Part shown: piece by piece, positions 27,786 through 39,693 of the stretch
How positions within the stretch are numbered: position 1 is the first letter of the stretch
Layout of the letters: the number at the start of each line of letters is the position of its first letter
NCBI GenBank assembly: GCA_024235695.1
Contig: JACKLX010000002.1
Coordinates: forward strand, 226,518 to 290,517
Length of the DNA stretch: 64,000 bases
Source of the DNA: Accumulibacter sp.
GTDB lineage: Bacteria > Pseudomonadota > Gammaproteobacteria > Burkholderiales > Rhodocyclaceae
Direction: 5' to 3'
Program-made: the position numbers and the translations under genes
The notes under the pieces: model-generated
Seen by the model: only the letters and a program-made list of their open reading frames with translations
What the model was told of the DNA's origin: nothing
Database searches by the model: none

Positions 27786-27848
27786 CTTTGCCAACGCCAT
27801 TGTCGCTGGCGTTGGCAAAGCCGGTCGCCGGCGGCAAGCATGCCGCCG
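27786..27848 (+). promoter_or_regulatory. Two adjacent hairpins upstream of the phosphoketolase gene
   Basis: Hairpin 1: arms 27786-27798 and 27808-27820 (ctttgccaacgcc) exact over 13 nt, loop 9 nt. Hairpin 2: arms 27829-27836 and 27841-27848 (cggcggca) exact over 8 nt, loop 4 nt. They lie about 220-285 nt before the ATG. They may be operators, an attenuator or an upstream terminator; no T-run follows. Confidence 0.45.
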
Positions 27849-28069
27849 ATCTTGTCCACGGCCGGGTCGCCGCGTCACCCGGACGCCCTTCGTCATCTTG
27901 CCGAAACACGGCTCGCTCAGACTGGGCTCCCCGACGCTTGGGCCGGGCGACGGCAGGGCTGACGGTGCTGCTTCCCCTGCCGGCGACGCCGCTCGTTTTG
28001 GCCACCGCCAAGATCCCGGGCAAGCGGCCCGGCGAGCGTCTCGAGTCAATCCGTTTGCAGGAGAGCACG

Positions 28070-30631
28070 ATGCTGGCAAATTCAGAAAATACCTTGACGC
28101 TGGTCGATACCAGTGCCTTTGGCAAAGCCCGGTCGACCGTCGAAGGCGCGCCGCTGAGCGCCGACGAACTACGCCGGACAGACGCCTTCTGGCGAGCATG
28201 CAACTACCTGGCCGTCGGGATGATCTACCTGCGCGCCAACCCCTTGCTGAAGGAGCCGCTCAAGCCCGAACACGTCAAGGATCGCCTGCTCGGCCATTGG
28301 GGGTCGAGCCCGGCGCTGTCCTTCGTCTATACGCATGTCAATCGGGCGATCAGAAAATACGATTTCGAGGCGATCTTCATGGCCGGACCCGGACACGGCG
28401 CGCCGGGCGTGCTGGCGGCGGTCTATCTCGAAGGGGCGTACTCGGAGATCTATCCCGAGAAGAGTCTCGACGAGGAGGGGATGAAAGCCTTCTTCAAGCA
28501 GTTTTCCTTTCCCGGTGGCATCGGCAGCCACTGCACCCCGGAGACGCCCGGTTCGATTCACGAAGGCGGTGAACTGGGCTACGTGCTGTCGCACGCCTGC
28601 GGCGCCGCTTTCGACAATCCGCAGTTGATCGTCGCCGCCGTGGTCGGCGACGGCGAGGCCGAAACCGGCCCGCTCGCCACCTCCTGGCACATCAGCAAGT
28701 TCCTCAATCCGATCCGCGACGGCGCGGTGCTGCCGATCCTCAACCTCAACGGCTACAAGATCAACAATCCGACGCTGCTGGCGAGAATCAGCCACCAGGA
28801 ACTCGCGGATCTGCTCAGGGGCTATGGCTGGACGCCTCACTTCGTCGAAGGTTCGGACCCGGCGACGATGCATCAGGCGATGGCTGCCACGCTCGATCAC
28901 TGCGTCGCGGAGATCCGCAGGGCGCAGGGTGAGGCGCGCGCCAGCGGCATCGCGCAGCGTCCGCGCTGGCCGATGATCGTCCTGCGCAGCCCCAAGGGCT
29001 GGACCGGCCCGGCCGAAATCAACGGCCGCCAGGTCGAAGGTTCGTGGCGGGCGCATCAGGTCCCGGTGACCGACGTGCAGACGAACCCGGCGCACCTGCG
29101 TTTGCTGGAGCAATGGCTGCGCAGCTACCGGCCGGAAGATCTGTTCGACAGCGACGGTGTGCCGCTGGCGGAAATCGTCGACCTGGCTCCGACAGGTATT
29201 CGCCGCATGGGAGCCAACCCGCAGGCCAATGGCGGCATCCTCAAGAAGGCGCTGCGCATGCCCGATTTTCGCGACTACGCGATCGCCGTCGACCAGCCGG
29301 CACGGATCACCGCCGAGAACACGCCGCCGCTCGGCCGTCTGCTGCGCGACATCATGAAGGCCAATGGGCGCAATTTCCGCGTTTTCGCTCCCGACGAGAA
29401 CACCTCCAACAAGCTCGGCGCGGTCTACGAGGTCAGCAAGAAGCTCTGGCTCGCCGACTATCTTGCCGAGGACGCCGACGGCACCGAACTGGCGCCCGAC
29501 GGGCGGGTCGTCGAAATGCTCAGCGAGCACACCATGGAAGGCATGCTCGAGGGCTATCTGCTGACCGGGCGGCACGGCTTCCTGTCGACCTACGAAGCCT
29601 TCGTGCACGTCATCGACTCGATGTTCAACCAGCACGCCAAGTGGCTGTCGATCTGCCAGCATCTGTCATGGCGCGAGGAGATCGCCTCGCTCAACCTGCT
29701 GATCACGTCGACCGTCTGGCGTCAGGATCACAATGGCTTCACGCACCAGGATCCGGGCTTTCTCGACCTTGTCCTGAACAAGAGTGCAGCGGTCACCCGC
29801 ATCTACCTGCCACCCGACGTTAACTGCCTGCTGTCGGTGGCCGACCACTGCCTGCGCAGCGAGAACTACGTCAACGTCATCGTCTGTGACAAGCAGGAGC
29901 ATCTGCAGTACCTGGACGTCGAAGCGGCCAGCACGCACTGCACCAAGGGCATCGGCGTCTGGCACTGGGCGAGCAACGATCAGGGTCAGGAGCCCGACGT
30001 CGTGATCGCGGCGGCCGGCGATATTCCAACCCAGGAGGCGCTGGCGGCGACGGCGATGTTGCGTGCGGAATTCGCCGATCTGAAGATCCGTTTCATCAAC
30101 GTCGTCGATCTCTTCAAGCTGCAGCCCGACAGCGAGCACCCGCACGGCTTGAGCGATCGCGACTTCGACGGCCTGTTCACCGTCGACAAGCCGATCATCT
30201 TCAACTTCCACGGTTACCCGTGGCTGATCCACCGCATGGCCTACCGACGCACCAATCACCATAACCTGCACGTTCGCGGCTACAAGGAGAAGGGTAACAT
30301 CAATACGCCGCTCGAACTGGCGATCAACAACCAGATCGACCGTTTCAGCCTGGCAATCGACGTCATCGACCGCGTGCCGCGGCTCAGCGTTGCCGGCGCC
30401 CACGCCAAGGAGAAATTCCGCAACCGGCAGCTTGCCTGTCGCCGTCATGCGCACGAACATGGCGTCGATGCGCCCGAAACCGTCAACTGGCGCTGGCCGT
30501 TCGCCGATCGCGACAGCGCCACCGGCAACGCCGGCGGCGCATCGACCGGCGACCTGCCGGCGGGCGTCGGCGCGGAGCTTGACGTTGACCTTGCCGCGGC
30601 GGACCTCAGATACTTGTACCGCAACTGGTGA
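28070..30631 (+). CDS. xfp: Xylulose-5-phosphate / fructose-6-phosphate phosphoketolase
   Basis: 853 residues; ATG 28070 with GCAGGAG upstream. Thiamine-diphosphate enzyme that splits xylulose-5-P (and/or fructose-6-P) with phosphate into acetyl-phosphate and a triose or tetrose phosphate. Visible marks: [15 protein letters not shown] and [19 protein letters not shown] at the N-terminus, [50 protein letters not shown] (ThDP/Mg binding), [11 protein letters not shown], and [16 protein letters not shown] near the C-terminus. Slightly longer than most (about 790-825) because of a Gly/Ala-rich tail after residue about 810. Gives the cell a short route from sugars to acetyl-P. No acetate kinase gene is next to it. 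Confidence 0.92.
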   Translation: MLANSENTLTLVDTSAFGKARSTVEGAPLSADELRRTDAFWRACNYLAVGMIYLRANPLLKEPLKPEHVKDRLLGHWGSSPALSFVYTHVNRAIRKYDFEAIFMAGPGHGAPGVLAAVYLEGAYSEIYPEKSLDEEGMKAFFKQFSFPGGIGSHCTPETPGSIHEGGELGYVLSHACGAAFDNPQLIVAAVVGDGEAETGPLATSWHISKFLNPIRDGAVLPILNLNGYKINNPTLLARISHQELADLLRGYGWTPHFVEGSDPATMHQAMAATLDHCVAEIRRAQGEARASGIAQRPRWPMIVLRSPKGWTGPAEINGRQVEGSWRAHQVPVTDVQTNPAHLRLLEQWLRSYRPEDLFDSDGVPLAEIVDLAPTGIRRMGANPQANGGILKKALRMPDFRDYAIAVDQPARITAENTPPLGRLLRDIMKANGRNFRVFAPDENTSNKLGAVYEVSKKLWLADYLAEDADGTELAPDGRVVEMLSEHTMEGMLEGYLLTGRHGFLSTYEAFVHVIDSMFNQHAKWLSICQHLSWREEIASLNLLITSTVWRQDHNGFTHQDPGFLDLVLNKSAAVTRIYLPPDVNCLLSVADHCLRSENYVNVIVCDKQEHLQYLDVEAASTHCTKGIGVWHWASNDQGQEPDVVIAAAGDIPTQEALAATAMLRAEFADLKIRFINVVDLFKLQPDSEHPHGLSDRDFDGLFTVDKPIIFNFHGYPWLIHRMAYRRTNHHNLHVRGYKEKGNINTPLELAINNQIDRFSLAIDVIDRVPRLSVAGAHAKEKFRNRQLACRRHAHEHGVDAPETVNWRWPFADRDSATGNAGGASTGDLPAGVGAELDVDLAAADLRYLYRNW

Positions 30632-30680
30632 GCGCTGCCGCCGGCGCCGTGCTCTGGTCCGCGCATCTTCCGGAGTCGCC

Positions 30681-31604
30681 ATGCCTGCGTTGGTCTTCGC
30701 GATAGTCCGTCTTGCCGTCGCTGGCGATGCTGATCGCCGGCGGTACGGCGTCGCGTCGGTGCTTCGGTGGCGATTGCCCGGTCGCCTGCTCGCCTGCCTC
30801 GCCAGCCTGCTGCTGTCGGCGCCGCTTTTCGCGGAGCAGCCGGGAACGGTCAGCGGACGGCTGAGCTACGACGGCAAGGTGTATGTTCTGCGCCACGTCT
30901 ACGTCTGGCAGCCGCCGTTGCAGGATGACGAAATGTGGATCTATCTGACCGACGAGGCGTTGCCGCCGGCGGCGGCGCAGGACCCGGTGCTGCCCGAGCA
31001 GCTGGCACGCGACAGACGCTTCGCTGGCGTCAAGCTGATTGTCAGTCCGGCGAAGCCTTGCCTCGACGACATCCGGGGCGTTGTTTATGCGCCGCGGGCG
31101 GATGGTTTTTCGCTCGATCGCTTCAACTTCGGTCCAAGCTGGCAGGCCTTGCGGATCAAGGATCACCGGGTCAGCGGCAAGGCCAGGACGGCATGGATGA
31201 GCTGGACGCTCGACGCCGAGTTCGCTGCGCCAGTCGAAGGTTCGACGGGCAGCTTGCGGACGATCACCGGCATGGCCGCGCAGGATTCGCCGCAGGCGGC
31301 GGTATTCGTCGCCTTCGAGCAGGCGTTGGTCGACCACGGCCTCGATGCCGCCGGCGCCTACCTGACGACGGCCAAGCTCGCCGACCTGCGCGGGCGAGTC
31401 GAACGTTTCGGCGAGGCGAGTTTCACCGCCTTCCGGAAGGCGCAGCGTGCCCGCACGGCGCCGGGCGAAGCGCGTCGCCGGCAGATCGAGCGGGTCAACG
31501 TCGACGGCGACCACGCGGAAGTGGTCGCCCGCAGCGGACCGGATAGCGTGCATACTGCACTGCTCATCAAGATCACCGGTGAGTGGAAGATTGCCGAATG
31601 GTGA
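30681..31604 (+). CDS. Secreted protein of unknown function, two-part
   Basis: 307 residues; ATG 30681. After a basic N-terminal stretch, residues about 30-52 are hydrophobic (LPGRLLACLASLLLSAPLFA), a signal peptide with an unusually long leader; a later start is possible. The body begins with GTVSGRLSYDGKVYVLRHVYVW. Residues about 205-307 (FEQALVDHGLDAAGAYLT ... EARRRQIERVNVDGDHAEV) repeat as the whole mature part of the next gene, so the gene looks like a fusion of a unique domain to a duplicated one. Periplasmic or outer; no enzyme motif seen. Confidence 0.6.
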   Translation: MPALVFAIVRLAVAGDADRRRYGVASVLRWRLPGRLLACLASLLLSAPLFAEQPGTVSGRLSYDGKVYVLRHVYVWQPPLQDDEMWIYLTDEALPPAAAQDPVLPEQLARDRRFAGVKLIVSPAKPCLDDIRGVVYAPRADGFSLDRFNFGPSWQALRIKDHRVSGKARTAWMSWTLDAEFAAPVEGSTGSLRTITGMAAQDSPQAAVFVAFEQALVDHGLDAAGAYLTTAKLADLRGRVERFGEASFTAFRKAQRARTAPGEARRRQIERVNVDGDHAEVVARSGPDSVHTALLIKITGEWKIAEW

Positions 31605-31635
31605 TCGACGGGCAAGAACAACAAAGGAGACCCTC

Positions 31636-32052
31636 ATGCAACCGATGATTCGCGTGTTCGCCATTCTGCTTGCCGCCGTCCTGCTTCTTCCCGCAGCTTA
31701 CGCGCAGACGCTGACCGGTGCGCAGGCGCAGAAGTCGCCGCAGGCCGACGCCTTCCTCGCCTACGAGAAAGCGCTGATCGCCGGCGGTCTCGATGGCGCG
31801 CGTCCGTACATGACCGCCGCCAAGGTCGACGATCTGCAGGGCATGGCCAAGGCTTTCGGCGACGACGGCTTCAAGCAGTTCCTCGACCGCATGCGCAGCG
31901 GTGCGCAGGGCGAGGCGCGTCGCAAGCAGATCGAGAAGGTCGAGGTGAAGGGCGATCAGGCCGTGCTCGAGGCCCGCGACGGCCCGCACACGCTCACCGT
32001 CCAGTATCTCGCCAAGACCGGGGACGGCTGGAAGGTCAGCGTCCGCCCATGA
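31636..32052 (+). CDS. Secreted small protein, paralogue of the upstream C-terminal domain
   Basis: 138 residues; ATG 31636 with AAAGGAGA upstream. Signal peptide MQPMIRVFAILLAAVLLLPA ending AYA. Mature part (YEKALIAGGLDGARPYMTAA ... EARRKQIEKVEVKGDQAVLEA, ending W-KVSVRP) aligns along its length with the last 100 residues of the preceding protein, in a layout like NTF2/DUF4878-type folds, which is a guess. Same operon, 31 nt gap. Confidence 0.65.
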   Translation: MQPMIRVFAILLAAVLLLPAAYAQTLTGAQAQKSPQADAFLAYEKALIAGGLDGARPYMTAAKVDDLQGMAKAFGDDGFKQFLDRMRSGAQGEARRKQIEKVEVKGDQAVLEARDGPHTLTVQYLAKTGDGWKVSVRP

Positions 32053-32483
32053 GGCTGCGGCGTGGCCGGCCGCTGCAGGCCGGCCGTCGCCAGCGATGGT
32101 ACGACGATCGCAAGCAGAGTGCCGGCCGGCGCGCACGATCGAAGTTCGCTGTGCCGTGCGTTTGGTCACGGTTTGCGAGCGGTGGCGGTGCTAATCTGGC
32201 TCTGGATCGAAGCGCCAGCGATGGTGCGTCGCAGAAGGGCAGGCTGTTCGCCCAGCCGCTTGCTGGCGTCGCGATGCGCCGCAAGCTGGGCGCTTCTTTC
32301 CGTGTGGATCTGATCGTAACCGGAGCGTTTCCCAATGGCTCGAGAGAAGAAATTAGAAGAAAACCCTAACTTTTCGGTGGGGGATTACTTATAATGATGC
32401 TGCACTGCAACACGACCGGGCTCATGAGGTTCCGGTGGCTGGCGTACAGTGCCTGGCATCGCCAGATTCTCAGGAGCAACACC
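32053..32483 (+). other. 431-nt intergenic stretch
   Basis: Starts with a GC-rich hairpin (arms 32064-32071 and 32078-32085, ggccggcc, loop 6) that may end the two-gene unit before it. Later it turns AT-richer: 32335-32394 encodes a possible 19-residue peptide beginning MAREKKLEEN with GGAG 9 nt before, and TATAAT at 32390-32395 could be a -10 box for the next gene, without a good -35. Longer frames here show no protein character. Confidence 0.45.
32064..32085 (+). terminator. GC-rich hairpin after the secreted-protein pair
   Basis: Eight-bp perfect stem (ggccggcc / ggccggcc) with loop gctgca, starting 12 nt after the stop at 32052. No T-run; rated as a possible terminator only. Confidence 0.4.
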
Positions 32484-32828
32484 ATGAAAGCACCAAAGAT
32501 CTTGCCGTGGGTCGCCAACAAGACCGGCATTCGCGAAGAACTGGCACTCAAACTGTGGCGCCGGGCGGCCGGCGAAGCCGAAGCCATGACTGGCTGCAAT
32601 GACAGTTCGGATTACTACCGCCTGGCCGTCGAGCGCTTCATCGATCTCGCCGAAGCCGAGGGCAATTGCTCGCTGGTACGCGATACGCCAAGCGTCACCT
32701 GTGTCTTCTGGCTATGGCGCCATCAGAACCGAATCTCGAGTATGAATCTGGTGGCCGTGCAGAACGTCGTCCGGCTGTGGCAGACGGGGGTCAACAAGGT
32801 TCTCCGCGTCGCGACTCACAGCGTCTGA
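32484..32828 (+). CDS. Small conserved-type protein, unknown function
   Basis: 114 residues; ATG 32484 with CAGGAGC upstream; the in-frame ATGs before it lack a ribosome site. Begins MKAPKILPWVANKTGIREEL, then LWRRAAGEAEAMTG. Helical, no signal peptide or membrane segment; a repeated 'LWR(R/H)' pattern and three cysteines, no metal-binding spacing. Base composition is less GC-rich than its neighbours. The shape (short, basic, aromatic, with a helix-turn-helix-like start) could suit a DNA-binding protein, but I cannot support that. Confidence 0.55.
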   Translation: MKAPKILPWVANKTGIREELALKLWRRAAGEAEAMTGCNDSSDYYRLAVERFIDLAEAEGNCSLVRDTPSVTCVFWLWRHQNRISSMNLVAVQNVVRLWQTGVNKVLRVATHSV

Positions 32829-33097
32829 AAGCGGCGGGCAGGCGTCGCCTGTCCCCGCCCCCTCGTAGCCGGCAAGTTACCCTCGGCGCCTTGCCGCCAC
32901 TCGCCTGTTCCACCCGCTTCCTGCCGTTTCCCTGTCGTGCCCGTTGCCAGCGCCTCGCCGATCGCGGTGATGATCGGCAGCGCACGGCGATCACGAGCCG
33001 CCTGCTCACCTCGCTGCATGCGACAGTCGCTCGACGCTACATCCACCGGCCGCGCCTGCCAACTTGCGTTTGCCCGGGCAATCGCTAGACTGCCGCA

Positions 33098-33697
33098 ATG
33101 CGCGGAGACTGGAGCGACGAAAGACTGATGCTGGCCTACCGCGCTGGCGATGCCGACGCTTTTGACGCGCTCTATCGCCGTTATCGGGGCTCGCTTTACC
33201 GCTACCTGGCCCAGCAGTGCGGCAACCCGGCGCTGGCTGACGAGCTCTACCAGGATATCTGGATCAAGGTGGTCAAGGCGCGCGCCGACTACGAGCCGCT
33301 GGCCAGGTTTTCGACTTGGATCTACCGTATTGCCCACCATCGGCTGATCGACCACTACCGCAGGCACGCGCTGCCGACCGCCGCGCACTTCGCCGGCAAC
33401 GATCACGATGACCGCGAGGAGGGTGGCGATGGCAACGATGAGCGCATTGTCTCGCTACCGGCAGCAGGCCATGAAACACCGCATGCGCTGCACGAGCGAC
33501 GAACGATGGCCGAGCGGATCGGTCTGGCGCTGGCCGACTTGCCCGATCACCAGCGCGAAGTCTTTCTGCTGGCTGAAGAGGGTGGCCTGACCCTGGACGA
33601 AATCGCCACCGCCACCGGTTGCGGTCGTGAAACGGCCAAGAGCCGGATGCGCTATGCGCTGAACAAACTCAGACACTCGCTGCGGGACTTGCTATGA
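33098..33697 (+). CDS. ECF-type RNA polymerase sigma factor
   Basis: 199 residues. Region 2: MLAYRAGDADAFDALYRRYR, then LYRYLAQQCGNPALADELYQDIWIKV and FSTWIYRIAHHRLIDHYRR (the 2.2-2.4 core). An acidic linker (DHDDREEGGDGNDE). Region 4: ADLPDHQREVFLLAEEGGLT, LDEIATATGCGRETAKSRMR, a helix-turn-helix for the -35 element. Normal length for the group. Its last codons overlap the next gene (ATGA), which encodes a membrane protein, the usual arrangement with an anti-sigma factor. Targets unknown; the lipoprotein gene at 34582 may be one of them. Confidence 0.9.
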   Translation: MRGDWSDERLMLAYRAGDADAFDALYRRYRGSLYRYLAQQCGNPALADELYQDIWIKVVKARADYEPLARFSTWIYRIAHHRLIDHYRRHALPTAAHFAGNDHDDREEGGDGNDERIVSLPAAGHETPHALHERRTMAERIGLALADLPDHQREVFLLAEEGGLTLDEIATATGCGRETAKSRMRYALNKLRHSLRDLL

Positions 33698-34515
33698 CCG
33701 AGCCGCCCCAGGAATCTCCGACCGATCCGGAAGTCTCGCGACTTTACCGGCAGCAGGCGACGGCCGAGCCGTCCGCCGCTATCGATCAGCGCATCCTGTC
33801 GGCGGCGCGGGCGGCGCTTGCCGAGCAGCAAACGGGCGCGCCACCGGCCGTCGCCCACCAGCCCGGCTGGTGGCAGCGTTGGCGAACGCCACTGGCGCTG
33901 GCGACCACCGTGCTGCTCAGCCTGTCGCTGGTGCTGGTCGGGGAGCAGCCACCCGCACCAGCACCGTCGGCGAGTCGCCCCGAGCAAGCACGCACGGCAA
34001 AGCACACCGAGGACCGGGGCGCCGTCGGACGTGCCGCCGTCGGCGCCTCGCCGCCCGCCGATCAACCCCAAGCAGCGGCCGCGCCGGCCGCAGCGGCCGG
34101 TCCGCCGGCGGCGACGGCCGGGGCGAACGCGGCGTTGACCGGATCGAGTGAGGGCGATCGCCGTCAGCAGGCTGACGCGGCACCGGCGTCGTTGGCGAAC
34201 GAGTCGGCATTGCAAGCGGCGCCGGCGGCGAAGCTCGGAAGCCGCCGCGCGCCAGCCGCCGCCGTCGGGGCTGGCGCTGTCCGCGACGACGAAGCGCCGG
34301 TCGACCCGTCGCCGACTGCCGAGCGTGCGTCAGGCCTGGCCGTGCCGGCCAATGCCAATCCCGATCCTCGGTCCGAGGGCCAGCGAGCCGCCGCCTGGCT
34401 CGACGAGATCGCCGCACTGCGACGTGCCGGCAGGATCGACGACGCCGAGCGCGAACTGCGCGAATTCCGGCGAGCGAACCCCGGCTATCCCCTGCCCAAG
34501 GAATTTCTGCGCTGA
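33694..34515 (+). CDS. Single-pass membrane protein, likely anti-sigma factor
   Basis: 273 residues. Cytoplasmic N-terminus of about 65 residues (with PEVSRLYRQQATAEPSAAID), one membrane helix at about 66-86 (PLALATTVLLSLSLVLVG), then a long Ala/Pro/Gln-rich periplasmic stretch with low complexity, and a C-terminal 40-residue helix pair (WLDEIAALRRAGRIDDAERE ... NPGYPLPKEFLR) like one TPR unit. No zinc-binding anti-sigma (ZAS) HxxxCxxC motif is seen. Partner role inferred from overlap with the sigma factor gene. Confidence 0.6.
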   Translation: MTEPPQESPTDPEVSRLYRQQATAEPSAAIDQRILSAARAALAEQQTGAPPAVAHQPGWWQRWRTPLALATTVLLSLSLVLVGEQPPAPAPSASRPEQARTAKHTEDRGAVGRAAVGASPPADQPQAAAAPAAAAGPPAATAGANAALTGSSEGDRRQQADAAPASLANESALQAAPAAKLGSRRAPAAAVGAGAVRDDEAPVDPSPTAERASGLAVPANANPDPRSEGQRAAAWLDEIAALRRAGRIDDAERELREFRRANPGYPLPKEFLR

Positions 34516-34581
34516 CTTGACCCCATTCGCCAGTGCGCGACGTTTACACGGTCACTACCTCAACTGCCCAAGGAGACCGTG

Positions 34582-35367
34582 ATGAAAAAACTCGCCACCC
34601 TGTTCGCCGCGCTGCCGCTGGCCGGCTGCCTCAGCCTCGCCGACGCCGGCGCGCTGCTCGACGTCAGCATCATCGACCGCAGCACCGGCCAGCAATTACC
34701 GGTCTACCGTCATCACGGGCAGCTCTACGTCGCCGGCACGCCCGGTAACCGCTATGCCGTGGTGATGCGCAACAAGAGCCCTGGCCGGCTGCTCACCGTG
34801 CTCTCGGTGGACGGTATCAACGCGCTGAACGGCCAGACCGCCACCACCGCGCAGTCGGGCTACGTGCTCTCGCCATGGCAGGCGGCGGAAATCGCCGGCT
34901 GGCGCAAGAGCATGGACGAGGTCGCCGCCTTCTATTTCACCAGCCTCGCCGACAGCTACGCCGGCCGCACCGATCGGCCGCAGAACGTCGGCGTGATCGG
35001 CGTTGCCGCCTATCGCGAAGCGCTGCCGGCGCCCGCAGCCGAGCTGAACATGCCGTCGCGCCAGGCGGGGGAAGTCGGCGGCGAGCGCGACGGGTCGCGA
35101 CCGGCCGCCAAAGCGGCGGCACCATCGCGCGATCAGGCGCTGAACGAGCGCGCCGAACAGCGCCTGGGAACCGGTCACGGCGAACGCATCGAGGCGCCGA
35201 CCCGGTACACCGCGTTCCGCCGCGCCAGCGACGCGCCGTTCGAGATCCTGACGATCCGCTACGACAGCCGTGCCAACCTGCTGGCGCAGGGGATCATCCC
35301 GCCAGCGGCCCGACGCTCGACGCCAGAGCCGTTTCCGGGCGGTTTCGTCCCCGATCCGCGCGGTTGA
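34582..35367 (+). CDS. Probable lipoprotein, unknown function
   Basis: 261 residues; ATG 34582 with AAGGAG at 34570-34575. Signal peptide MKKLATLFAALPLAGC with a lipobox (L-A-G-C at 13-16). The body reads LLDVSIIDRSTGQQLPVYRH then GQLYVAGTPGNRYAVVMRNK, a beta-sandwich-like region repeated in many hypothetical proteins of this group; residues about 155-200 are charged and probably flexible. May be part of the ECF sigma operon. Confidence 0.6.
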   Translation: MKKLATLFAALPLAGCLSLADAGALLDVSIIDRSTGQQLPVYRHHGQLYVAGTPGNRYAVVMRNKSPGRLLTVLSVDGINALNGQTATTAQSGYVLSPWQAAEIAGWRKSMDEVAAFYFTSLADSYAGRTDRPQNVGVIGVAAYREALPAPAAELNMPSRQAGEVGGERDGSRPAAKAAAPSRDQALNERAEQRLGTGHGERIEAPTRYTAFRRASDAPFEILTIRYDSRANLLAQGIIPPAARRSTPEPFPGGFVPDPRG

Positions 35368-38088
<2,721 letters not shown>

Positions 38089-38107
38089 GATCTTGAGGAA
38101 CACCACG

Positions 38108-38629
38108 ATGCGCGTCGTCCTGCGGTCCCAGCAGCTCTTCCTCGTCCTCACCACGGTGCTCGCACTGCTGGCCGGCTGTGGCTTCCAGCTGCGCGGTTCC
38201 TACTCGCTGCCGTTCGACAGCATCTACCTGGCGATGCCCGATTATTCGGTGGTCGGCGCCGATCTCAAGCGTGCCGTCCGCTCGTCCGGAACGACGCGGC
38301 TGGCGCTGACCGCCAGCGACGCACAGGCCATCTTCCAGCCCGGCCAGGAGTATCGCGACCGGATTATCCTCTCGGTTTCCGGTACCGGCCGGGTCAGCGA
38401 ACTGCGCCTGCGCTATCTCTACACCTACCGGGTGATCGACGCGCAGGGGCGTGATCTGGCGGCGCCGGGGACCATCGAACTGGTTCGCGACCTGACCTAC
38501 GACGACTCCAACGTCCTGGCCAAGCAGCAGGAGGAAACGCTGCTCTGGCGAGATATGGAGAACGACCTGGTGCATCAGCTGATGCGCCGGCTGGCGGCCG
38601 CCAAGCCGCCGTCGGCCGCCGGCGAATAG
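38108..38629 (+). CDS. lptE: LPS-assembly lipoprotein LptE
   Basis: 173 residues; ATG 38108. Signal peptide ending LLAGC-GFQLRG, the classic start of mature LptE, which plugs the LptD barrel in the outer membrane and helps LPS reach the cell surface. 19 nt after leuS, followed closely by holA. Confidence 0.93.
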   Translation: MRVVLRSQQLFLVLTTVLALLAGCGFQLRGSYSLPFDSIYLAMPDYSVVGADLKRAVRSSGTTRLALTASDAQAIFQPGQEYRDRIILSVSGTGRVSELRLRYLYTYRVIDAQGRDLAAPGTIELVRDLTYDDSNVLAKQQEETLLWRDMENDLVHQLMRRLAAAKPPSAAGE

Positions 38630-38644
38630 CCGGCCGCGCCGACC

Positions 38645-39649
38645 ATGCAGCTCAAGGGCGACCAGCTCGCGGCGCATCTCGAGCGCGAGCTCAAGGCGGT
38701 CTACCTGGTCTACGGCGAAGAACCGCTGCTGGTCATCGAAGCGGCCGACGCGATTCGCGCTGCCGCACGTCGACGCGGTTTCGACGAGCGCGAAGTGCTG
38801 GCGGCGCTGGCCGGCTTCAACTGGAACGACCTCCATCACGCCGCCGGCAGCATGTCGTTGTTCGGCGGGCGCAAGCTGATCGACCTGCGCGTTCCGACCG
38901 GCAAACCCGGGCGCGACGGCAGCGCCGCGCTGCAGGCCTACTGCGCGCGTCCCGCGCCTGATTCACTGCTGCTGGTGAGCATGCCCGAGGTTGATTGGCG
39001 CGACGAGAAGGCTGCGTGGATGACTTCGCTGGCGGCGGCCGGTGCGGTCGTCAAGCTGGTCCCGCCGGGCCTTGCCGAACTGCCGGCGTGGCTGGCCGGT
39101 CGGCTTGGCCGCCAGCAACAGAGCGCCGACGCCGCCAGCCTGCGTTTCATCGCCGAACGCGTCGAGGGCAATCTGCTGGCCGCACATCAGGAGATCCTCA
39201 AGCTCGGCGTCCTGTACCCATCCGGTCCGCTCAAGCCCGAGCAGATCCGTGACGCGGTGCTCAATGTCGCGCGCTACGACCTCGACGGCCTGCGCGAAGC
39301 AATGCTCGCCGGCGACGTCGTGCGCCTGACGCGCACGCTCGATGGCCTGCAGCAGGAGGGCGAGGCGCCGCCACTGGTGCTTTGGGCGATGACCGAGGAA
39401 GTGCGCACGCTGGCCCAGCTCAACAGCGGTCTCGAGGCGCGTCAGCCGCTCGATGTCCTGCTCCGCGAGGCCCGCGTCTGGGGCGTTCGGCAGGCGCCGG
39501 TCAGGCGTGCCCTGCAACGCGTCGATGGCCGGCGGGCGAGGGCGGCACTGGCGCAGGCGGCGCGCATCGACCGCATGATCAAGGGCCTGGCGGCTGGCGA
39601 CGTCTGGAACGAGTTCCGCCGGCTGGGTCTCGACATTGCCGTCGCCTGA
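38645..39649 (+). CDS. holA: DNA polymerase III delta subunit
   Basis: 334 residues; ATG 38645. Clamp-loader subunit that opens the beta ring. N-terminus MQLKGDQLAAHLERELKAVY then LVYGEEPLLV; GSMSLFGGRKLIDLRVP; a C-terminal helical domain (VLWAMTEEVRTLAQL). Normal length and position after lptE. Confidence 0.94.
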   Translation: MQLKGDQLAAHLERELKAVYLVYGEEPLLVIEAADAIRAAARRRGFDEREVLAALAGFNWNDLHHAAGSMSLFGGRKLIDLRVPTGKPGRDGSAALQAYCARPAPDSLLLVSMPEVDWRDEKAAWMTSLAAAGAVVKLVPPGLAELPAWLAGRLGRQQQSADAASLRFIAERVEGNLLAAHQEILKLGVLYPSGPLKPEQIRDAVLNVARYDLDGLREAMLAGDVVRLTRTLDGLQQEGEAPPLVLWAMTEEVRTLAQLNSGLEARQPLDVLLREARVWGVRQAPVRRALQRVDGRRARAALAQAARIDRMIKGLAAGDVWNEFRRLGLDIAVA

Positions 39650-39693
39650 GCGCCGGCACGGTGGCCGAGGCGGGCGCGCCGCCCAGCGATGAT

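Larger units (their letters stand above)
27466..28069. other. Divergent intergenic region, 604 nt
   Basis: Lies between the PEP-CTERM gene (minus) and the phosphoketolase gene (plus). It holds the sigma-54 site for the first (27621-27636), an AT-rich stretch at about 27600-27720 and two hairpins at 27786-27848 nearer the second. Frames open through here have no start or ribosome site and no recognisable protein sequence. Confidence 0.7.

Noticed and set aside
27734-28069. N-terminal extension of the phosphoketolase
   Set aside because: Frame is open but low-complexity basic sequence; the ATG at 28070 has a good ribosome site and matches the family start.
32049-32369. 106-residue frame after the secreted-protein pair
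   Set aside because: It starts over a hairpin, has no ribosome site and shows only Arg/Ala-rich shadow-type sequence.
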